Below, one piece after another: positions 5,870-10,026 of a DNA stretch of 10,026 nt. The stretch lies in NCBI GenBank assembly GCA_946478645.1, contig CAMLCW010000186.1:1-10026 (forward strand), given 5' to 3'. The DNA is from an uncultured Variovorax sp. GTDB lineage: Bacteria; Pseudomonadota; Gammaproteobacteria; Burkholderiales; Burkholderiaceae. Each line of letters begins with the position of its first letter. The first letter of the stretch is position 1. The notes below the pieces were generated by a model. The model was not told the origin of the DNA, searched no databases, and was given only the letters and a program-made list of their open reading frames with translations. The position numbers were made by a program, and so were the translations under genes.

Positions 5870-6493
5870 TCACAGCACGAACCAGCCGACCGCGACGAAG
5901 TGGCTCGCCGTGCCGCCGAGCACGAACAGGTGCCAGGCGCCATGCGCATGCCGGAAGCCGCGCCGGTTGCGGTAGAACACCGTGCCCGCGGTGTAGAGCA
6001 CGCCGCCTGCCAACAGCCAGGCCAGGCCGCCGCCGTCGAGCCGTGCGGCCAGCGGTGCCGCCGCGAGCACGCCGAGCCAGCCCATGCCGAGGTAGAGCGA
6101 CAGCGGCGGCTTCGAGGCCGCATCGCCGGCCTGCCGCAGTTCGCGCGCAATGCCGAACACCGCCGCGCCCCATGCGGCGGCGAGCAGCAGCCAGCCCCAG
6201 GGGCCGCGCAGCGTGACGAGTGCGAACGGCGTGTAGGTGCCCGCGATCAGCAGGTAGATGGCGCAATGGTCGGCACGCTCCCAGAAGCGCTTGCGCTTTT
6301 CTCCGCGCGTGCTGTGGAACAGCGTCGAGGCGGCATACAGCGCAACCGCCGAGAGCGAGAACACCAGCGCGCCCGCGATGCGCGCGGCATCGCCGGTGGG
6401 CAGCGTCTTGGCGAGCAGCAGCGCCGTGGCCGGCAGCGCGAGCAGCAGGCCGAGCAGATGGCTGTAGCCGTTGAGCCTTTCGCCGGGGTACAT
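5870..6493 (-). CDS. trhA: Hemolysin III family (TrhA/PAQR-type) membrane protein
   Basis: A 207-residue polytopic inner-membrane protein of the hemolysin III/PAQR (YqfA/TrhA) family, with about seven hydrophobic segments. Family hallmarks are visible: ERLNGYSHLLG near the N-terminus (5-15), STLFHS with Ser56 and His60, RADHCAIYLLIAGTYTPF with Asp75 (73-90), and a final helix region containing HGAWHLFVLGGTASHF with His184, His188 and His198. The Ser/His/Asp/His/His set forms the zinc site in PAQR relatives. Despite the name, most members are not proven hemolysins; E. coli and related members are linked to membrane lipid homeostasis. The start ATG at 6493 fits the short N-terminus of the family, although the ribosome binding site is weak. 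It stands between the regulator/murA pair and the 211-bp repeat-bearing gap, and looks like a single-gene unit. Confidence 0.92.
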   Translation of the reverse strand: MYPGERLNGYSHLLGLLLALPATALLLAKTLPTGDAARIAGALVFSLSAVALYAASTLFHSTRGEKRKRFWERADHCAIYLLIAGTYTPFALVTLRGPWGWLLLAAAWGAAVFGIARELRQAGDAASKPPLSLYLGMGWLGVLAAAPLAARLDGGGLAWLLAGGVLYTAGTVFYRNRRGFRHAHGAWHLFVLGGTASHFVAVGWFVL

Positions 6494-6545
6494 GGCGGGC
6501 GATGCTAGGCGGCGCGCGTGACGGGGCGGTGAAAAATGCGGACTT

Positions 6546-6658
6546 CCGGACGCAGAGGGCGCAAAGGTTTCGCAGAAGTCGCAGAAGGGAAAACCAAAAA
6601 ATTGTTTTCGGTTTTTTCTGCGACTTCTGCGTCACTTTTGTATTCGTTCTGCGTCCGG
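6546..6658. repeat. 113-bp imperfect palindrome with CGCAG units
   Basis: Outer arms CCGGACGCAGA (6546-6556) and TCTGCGTCCGG (6648-6658) pair perfectly over 11 bp. Inner arms CGCAGAAGTCGCAGAA (6571-6586) and its exact complement at 6616-6631 pair over 16 bp. The stem continues as AAAACC/GGTTTT (6590-6595 with 6610-6615) after a 3-nt bulge, closing on a 14-nt A/T-rich loop. The middle parts match only loosely. CGCAG/CGCAA motifs in the left arm start at 6551, 6560, 6571 and 6580, spacings 9, 11 and 9. The A/T-rich core stands out from the genome. It resembles dispersed intergenic palindromes of the CGCAGAGG type that I recall from many proteobacteria. On the minus strand TTTTT follows about 8 nt beyond the stem, so it could also terminate the GTPase transcript. 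Confidence 0.8.
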
Positions 6659-6664
6659 CTGTCC

Positions 6665-6700
6665 GCTCCCGCTCCCGCTCCCGCTCCCGCTCCCGCTCCC
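6665..6700 (-). repeat. (GGGAGC)6 tandem array, G-quadruplex-capable
   Basis: Six perfect copies of a hexamer, GCTCCC on the plus strand and GGGAGC on the minus strand, begin 4 nt past the GTPase stop codon. The minus strand, which is the sense of the gene, therefore carries six GGG tracts each separated by three nucleotides, a textbook three-tier G-quadruplex pattern in DNA or in the mRNA 3' region. If the stop codon were lost, the array would add a Gly-Ala repeat to the protein. The copy number is likely to vary by slippage. Confidence 0.85.
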
Positions 6701-6704
6701 AGGC

Positions 6705-8126
6705 TCAGCTTTCGAATGCCTCGTGCAGCGCCCGCGCGATCTCGGCCTCGATCGCATCGCGCTGCGGCGCCTGGCGCCAGAAGGCGTGGGCCGCGAGGCC
6801 CGCGGTCTCCCATTCGGGATGGCTGCGGGCGGGCCGTGCGGCGCGCACGGCCGACGCGGTGGCGCGCGTGGCGGTGTCGTCGGGTGTGCCCGATGGCGCG
6901 GCCTGGATGCGGTCGATGGCCGCATGGCCGCGCTGCTCGAGCGCGTGCGTGAGCTTCAGCTGCCAGGCCACCACCGCGAACAGCACACCGTCCTCGACGG
7001 TGAGCTCATGCACGTCGCGCAGCCGGTTCGCGAGCTTGCGGCCGAGCGGGCCCCAGCCCTGCGAAACCGCGCCGCCGATGGCGCCGCCCATCGCGGCGCC
7101 CGCGCCGAGCGAGATGCCGGCCACGGCGAGGTCGGCCACCACGCCCACAGCCGCGCCGATCACGGCACCCTTGCCGAGCCGCAGGCCGGCCTCCTTCATG
7201 GCCTCGGGGCTGAAGAAGTCGAGCGACCAGCGGCCTTCCACCAGCGGCAGCGGCGCCTCGCTCGCATCGTCCTGCCGAAAGCCGAACAGCGCGAGCAGGT
7301 CGTCGGTGCAGCGCTGGGCCTTGTCGAACACTTCTTTCTGCAGCGCGGCGACGATCGTCTTGCGCCGTTGAAGATCGGCGAACTCGTGCGCCGGCACCCT
7401 GCGGCGCAGCGCGGCCGCGTCGACCAGCCATTGCGCGATGCGCGTGCAGGCCGCATCGCGGCGCTCGGCGGCCTCGGCCGCGAGCGAATCCACCACGCCG
7501 CGCAGCAGCTCGCGCCGGTCGCGCAGCAAGGTGGCAAGGTCGTTGTAGAGCTCGCGTTCGGCGCCCACGAAAGGCGCCGCGGCATCGAAGCGCACCTGCA
7601 CATGCAGGCCGTAGGCCGAAAGCAGCTCTTTCCAGTCGGCCTCGCGGCTCGCCGCATCGCGCACGAAGTTCAGCACCGGCAGCACCGGCCGGGCACAGCC
7701 GTTGAGCAGCTCGATCTCGTCGCGGAACTTGGGCAGCACCGCCTCGCGCACATCGATCACCAGGAAGGCGGCATCGACGTCCTGCATGGTGCGCAGCACC
7801 TTCGCCTCCTGCTCGAACGCGCCGTGCGCCTCGGGGCCCTGCAAAAACTGGCGGATGCGCTCGGGCGGCGTGGCGCTGGGGTCGTAGGCCGCCAGGTGTT
7901 CGCGCAGCGCCACCGCATCCTCGAGGCCCGGCGTGTCGAGAAAGCGCACCACGGGCCGTCCCTCGACCTCGAGGTCGACCGACTCGACATGGCGCGTGGT
8001 GCCCGGCCGCTGCGACACCTCGCCGAAGCCGGCGCGCCGCGTCAGCGTGCGCAGCAGCGAGGTCTTGCCGGCATTGGTGTGGCCGACCACGGCAATGCGG
8101 ATCAGAGGGGCTTCGTTCGTCGTCAT
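6705..8126 (-). CDS. DUF3482-type GTPase
   Basis: A 473-residue GTPase of the TRAFAC class with a C-terminal DUF3482-like region. The G domain has the P-loop GHTNAGKT at 15-22, the switch I segment RPGTTRH (40-46), DTPGLED at 64-70 (G3) and FLVIDVRE. The expected NKxD is replaced by NFVRD (153-157), so base recognition may be altered. Residues about 200-300 are helical and charged. A glycine-rich apolar stretch at about 317-358 (GAVIGAAVGVV, LGAGAAMGGAIGGAVS) looks like a glycine zipper able to insert into or press against membrane. Function is unknown; a membrane-linked GTPase is inferred. The ATG at 8126 overlaps the stop of the DUF2868 gene (ATGA), indicating translational coupling, and this two-gene arrangement recurs in proteobacteria as far as I recall. 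The stop codon is followed by the (GGGAGC)6 array. Confidence 0.9.
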   Translation of the reverse strand: MTTNEAPLIRIAVVGHTNAGKTSLLRTLTRRAGFGEVSQRPGTTRHVESVDLEVEGRPVVRFLDTPGLEDAVALREHLAAYDPSATPPERIRQFLQGPEAHGAFEQEAKVLRTMQDVDAAFLVIDVREAVLPKFRDEIELLNGCARPVLPVLNFVRDAASREADWKELLSAYGLHVQVRFDAAAPFVGAERELYNDLATLLRDRRELLRGVVDSLAAEAAERRDAACTRIAQWLVDAAALRRRVPAHEFADLQRRKTIVAALQKEVFDKAQRCTDDLLALFGFRQDDASEAPLPLVEGRWSLDFFSPEAMKEAGLRLGKGAVIGAAVGVVADLAVAGISLGAGAAMGGAIGGAVSQGWGPLGRKLANRLRDVHELTVEDGVLFAVVAWQLKLTHALEQRGHAAIDRIQAAPSGTPDDTATRATASAVRAARPARSHPEWETAGLAAHAFWRQAPQRDAIEAEIARALHEAFES

Positions 8127-9529
8127 GTCGTGGCGGCCAGTGCCTGCAGGGCGTCGTCGAGGCGCGGCGTGGCCGCGACGCGCGGGGCGAGGCCGGTGTC
8201 GCGCAGCCAGTCGGTCCAGCGCTCGGGGGTGCCGGCGCCGGCCAGCCAGAGCCGGCATTCGCCGCAATGGGCCAGCAGTTCGCGCACGAAGCGCTCGGTG
8301 CCGCGGTCGGGGCTCGAGGCGGCATGGCACACCAGCAGCACGGCGCGGGGATGGGCCTGCGCCAGCAGGTCGAGCACTTCGCGGCGGGCGGGCGCGCTGC
8401 CGTCGATGCGCCGTACCTGGGCCGTGGCCGGCAATCCTTCGGGCGGCCAGGCCATGTCGGGCGGCAGTTCAAAACCCAGCACGAAGAGCGCGTCGTCATG
8501 CCATTCGGAAGGCGCCAGGCCCGCAGGCACCGCGCTGCGCGACTGCCCCGGGTCGGCATCGACGATCGTGGGCGGCGCCAGCGCCGCGAGGCGGGCGGCC
8601 AGCTTGCGGTAGTAGGGCGCATGCCAGTCGGGCTGCAGGGCAGCGCGGCGGCGACGCCAGACCAGCGCGCTCAGCAGCACCAGTGCGATGCGCGGCAGCA
8701 GCCCGTACACCACGATGCAGCCGGTGAGCCACAGCGCCCAGCTGCGCTGGCCCGTGGCACCGGCCTCGGGGGCCAGCACGGTCGCGGCATCGGGCACCGG
8801 AAAGCCGAGCTGCGCCGGCGCCCAGCCCAGCAGCTGGACGGCGCGCACGAAGAACGCCGGGTCGAGGATGGTGGTTTCCCAGCTCAGCGTGTAGCTGCGA
8901 AACGCCAGCGCGAACAGCAATGCGGCCAGCACCACCGCGAACGACAGTGCCCAGATGCCATGGCTCACCAACCCGAAGGCCCAGGGCAGCAGCCGCGCGC
9001 GTGCGAGCAGGTCGGTGGCCGCGCGCAGCAGCAGCGGCGCCTGGCCACGGCGCCCGCCCGCGACGCGTGCGGTCAGCGAGAGCCAGAGCCAGCCCAGCGA
9101 TGCACCATTGAAGGCGCCCGCCGGCAGCCACAGCCCCACGAGCCAGAGCAGCAGCGTGAGCGCATGCAGGCCGAGCAGGCTCGCGAGCGCGACGATGACG
9201 TTGATGTGCCGCTCGCCGCCGCCCACCACATTGCCGGCCAGGCCGAGCCCGGCGACCACGATCAGGGCCACGAGCCCGAGCAGCACCCAGGGCGCCCACT
9301 GGCGTGCGCGCGTCAGTTCGGCCGAAAGCCCGATGCGCTCGCCGAGCGCGCGCGCCCGCGCCGTGATCTGCACATGGCGGTCGGTCGTGGCAGCGGTGGG
9401 GCCGGAAGAGAGGGCGATGCGCATGGCTTGCGCATCGTCGAGCGGACCTTGTTGTTCAGTCCAGCGGATCGCTTCGGTGACGACCGCATCGGTGAAAAAG
9501 GCTGGTTCGCGCAGTGCGGTCTTGGTCAA
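8123..9529 (-). CDS. DUF2868 family membrane protein
   Basis: A 468-residue protein. The N-terminal soluble part includes TEAIRWTEQQGPLDDAQAMRIAL (split here as residues 18-40 of the protein), typical of DUF2868. Four hydrophobic segments follow, at about 80-100, 109-135, 186-210 and 267-290. After a WRRRR stretch that should face the cytoplasm comes a soluble C-terminal domain of about 170 residues (300-468) with an alternating sheet/helix look (ALFVLGFELPPD, AVLLVCHAASSPDRG). The role is unknown; the tight coupling to a GTPase suggests the two act together at the membrane. The start is a TTG at 9529, chosen because GAAGGGA lies just upstream and no in-frame ATG follows before the conserved N-terminal region. 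Its stop overlaps the GTPase start by 4 bp. A plausible promoter lies 30 bp upstream. Confidence 0.85.
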   Translation of the reverse strand: MTKTALREPAFFTDAVVTEAIRWTEQQGPLDDAQAMRIALSSGPTAATTDRHVQITARARALGERIGLSAELTRARQWAPWVLLGLVALIVVAGLGLAGNVVGGGERHINVIVALASLLGLHALTLLLWLVGLWLPAGAFNGASLGWLWLSLTARVAGGRRGQAPLLLRAATDLLARARLLPWAFGLVSHGIWALSFAVVLAALLFALAFRSYTLSWETTILDPAFFVRAVQLLGWAPAQLGFPVPDAATVLAPEAGATGQRSWALWLTGCIVVYGLLPRIALVLLSALVWRRRRAALQPDWHAPYYRKLAARLAALAPPTIVDADPGQSRSAVPAGLAPSEWHDDALFVLGFELPPDMAWPPEGLPATAQVRRIDGSAPARREVLDLLAQAHPRAVLLVCHAASSPDRGTERFVRELLAHCGECRLWLAGAGTPERWTDWLRDTGLAPRVAATPRLDDALQALAATT

Positions 9530-9558
9530 CAGGGTCCCTTCGCTCTTTGGCCCTGCAA

Positions 9559-9588
9559 ATTATGCCAACGCCCCAGCCGCACGGTCCG
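9559..9588 (-). promoter_or_regulatory. Candidate promoter for the DUF2868-GTPase operon
   Basis: On the minus strand CATAAT (9564-9559) matches the -10 consensus at 5 of 6 positions in an unusually A/T-rich patch. CGGACC (9588-9583), sharing the GAC core of the -35 box, lies 18 bp upstream. Transcription would start near 9552, giving a leader of about 22 nt before the TTG start. The -35 match is weak. Confidence 0.4.
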
Positions 9589-9604
9589 AGGCGCGCCTCG
9601 TCCC

Positions 9605-9652
9605 GAAAGGGCGGCACCGGCGGCCCGCGGGCCGGGTCCGCGGTGTGCCGCC
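9605..9652 (-). terminator. Candidate terminator of the 24-residue membrane protein gene
   Basis: GGCGGCAC (9610-9617) and GTGCCGCC (9645-9652) form an 8-bp stem starting 6 nt after the small gene's stop codon. The interior contains the further palindrome GGCCCGCGGGCC (9622-9633). On the minus strand the stem is followed by CTTTC, a poor U-tract, so this may be a weak or factor-assisted terminator. It lies just upstream of the DUF2868 promoter candidate. Confidence 0.4.
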
Positions 9653-9658
9653 GATGGG

Positions 9659-9733
9659 TCAGCGCAGGCCGAAGAACGAAAGCACAGCGACCACGACCAC
9701 GACCAGACCGACGATATAGATGATGGAATTCAC
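9659..9733 (-). CDS. 24-residue single-pass membrane protein
   Basis: A tiny gene with a GTG start. It has a strong Shine-Dalgarno sequence: AGGAG lies 8 nt upstream of the GTG at 9733. The product opens MNSIIYIVGL, continues as a run of Val with one Ala and one Leu, and ends LSFFGLR. Residues about 4-22 are almost entirely hydrophobic, enough for one membrane helix, and the only strongly charged residue is the C-terminal Arg. I recall near-identical short proteins ending in LSFFGLR in other proteobacteria, which would argue for a real conserved gene, but I cannot verify that here. The frame runs on upstream, but the ribosome binding site selects this start. A GC-rich hairpin begins 6 nt after the stop. 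No function is known; small helices of this kind often bind and modulate larger membrane proteins. Confidence 0.72.
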   Translation of the reverse strand: MNSIIYIVGLVVVVVAVLSFFGLR

Positions 9734-9864
9734 GCGAGGACTCCTCTTTGTTGACGACAGCGCCAGCATCGCGCCCGGGGCGGGGCGGGGCTGTCGGCTG
9801 GAGACGGCCTGTGCTGTAGGACTCGCCAAGGGCCGGGCGAGCGCCGGCACCGCGGCGCGCGGCA
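9734..9864. other. Intergenic region upstream of the small membrane protein gene
   Basis: 131 bp between the small gene and the end of the next minus-strand gene. It must hold the small gene's promoter unless the gene is cotranscribed from the right. I see no convincing -35/-10 pair. A G-rich run at 9777-9790 has three GGGG tracts separated by single C residues. Confidence 0.5.
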
Positions 9865-10026
9865 TCAGGCGCGGCGCCGCGCTACCGCTGGGGATGGGTA
9901 TGGAGGCAACGCCTGCTGCAGCAGCCACAGCATGGCTGAGCGCACCTCGGCGGCATCGGCACCGCCATCGATCTCGAGCGCGGCACGGTCGAAGGCCGCC
10001 GACAGCAGGCGCGCGAGCGCGTCGAG
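9865..10026 (-). CDS. C-terminal end of an unrecognised protein (partial)
   Basis: An open frame of 53 residues enters from the right edge and stops with TGA at 9865. It reads LDALARLLSAAFDRAALE, then an acidic/Gly stretch (IDGGADAAEVRS), then the helical AMLWLLQQALPPYP, and a basic tail ending RRRA. It looks like the helical C-terminus of a soluble protein. I do not recognise the family. The codon pattern has strong G/C third positions like its neighbours, which supports it as coding. It is on the same strand as the small membrane protein gene, with 131 bp between them. Confidence 0.5.
   Translation of the reverse strand, partial: LDALARLLSAAFDRAALEIDGGADAAEVRSAMLWLLQQALPPYPSPAVARRRA

Noticed and set aside
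5329..6150. N-terminal extension of the murA-like frame through the regulator and into trhA
   Set aside because: The extension has no recognisable sequence, crosses two genes in other frames, and the MurA N-terminal alignment fixes the start at 5328.
6551..6586. CGCAG motifs spaced 9-11 nt considered as a CRISPR-like array
   Set aside because: The units are far too short, have no spacer-repeat structure, and are explained by the palindrome.
6546..6658. Ends of an insertion sequence
   Set aside because: The arms enclose only A/T-rich loop sequence and no transposase, and no target-site duplication could be identified by eye.
9777..9790. G-quadruplex in the GGGG tracts upstream of the small gene
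   Set aside because: Only three G-tracts are present with single-C spacers; a fourth tract is missing, so a stable intramolecular quadruplex is unlikely.

Overview
The window is very GC-rich and dense with genes. Its protein families and gene pairs (CbpA-type co-chaperone, PssA-type CDP-alcohol phosphotransferase, the DUF2868 + DUF3482-GTPase pair, LSBL-type class A beta-lactamase) point to a betaproteobacterium of the Burkholderiales, most likely Comamonadaceae and Variovorax-like. That placement comes from recalled family resemblance, not from a search. Almost everything is on the minus strand; the only plus-strand gene I support is the beta-lactamase.

Layout, left to right. (1) 1-2896, minus: a tight probable operon read pssA-like -> glutathione S-transferase -> histidine phosphatase -> cbpA (cut by the window edge), with gaps of 21, 14 and 43 bp. 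(2) 2897-3093: divergent intergenic region with small inverted and direct repeats. (3) 3094-3996, plus: class A beta-lactamase. (4) 4024-5786, minus: an Xre-type regulator followed after 23 bp by a divergent MurA-type enolpyruvyl transferase, whose stop faces the beta-lactamase stop across 27 bp. (5) 5870-6493, minus: TrhA/hemolysin III-type membrane protein. (6) 6494-6704: non-coding, holding a 113-bp long imperfect palindrome and a (GGGAGC)6 tandem array on the minus strand. (7) 6705-9529, minus: a DUF2868 membrane protein and a DUF3482 GTPase that overlap by 4 bp. (8) 9659-9733, minus: a 24-residue membrane protein with a GTG start and a strong ribosome binding site. (9) 9865-10026, minus: the C-terminal end of an unrecognised gene.

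How they may work together. The beta-lactamase and the regulator/MurA pair both concern peptidoglycan and the drugs that target it, and they converge on each other. The pssA operon mixes membrane lipid synthesis with stress-type genes (GST, CbpA). The DUF2868/GTPase pair looks like a membrane-associated GTPase system of unknown job. No mobile element, phage, CRISPR array or RNA gene is visible. The most unusual parts are the 3' region of the GTPase gene (G-quadruplex-capable array next to a long hairpin), the regulated-looking second-type MurA, and the 24-residue membrane protein.
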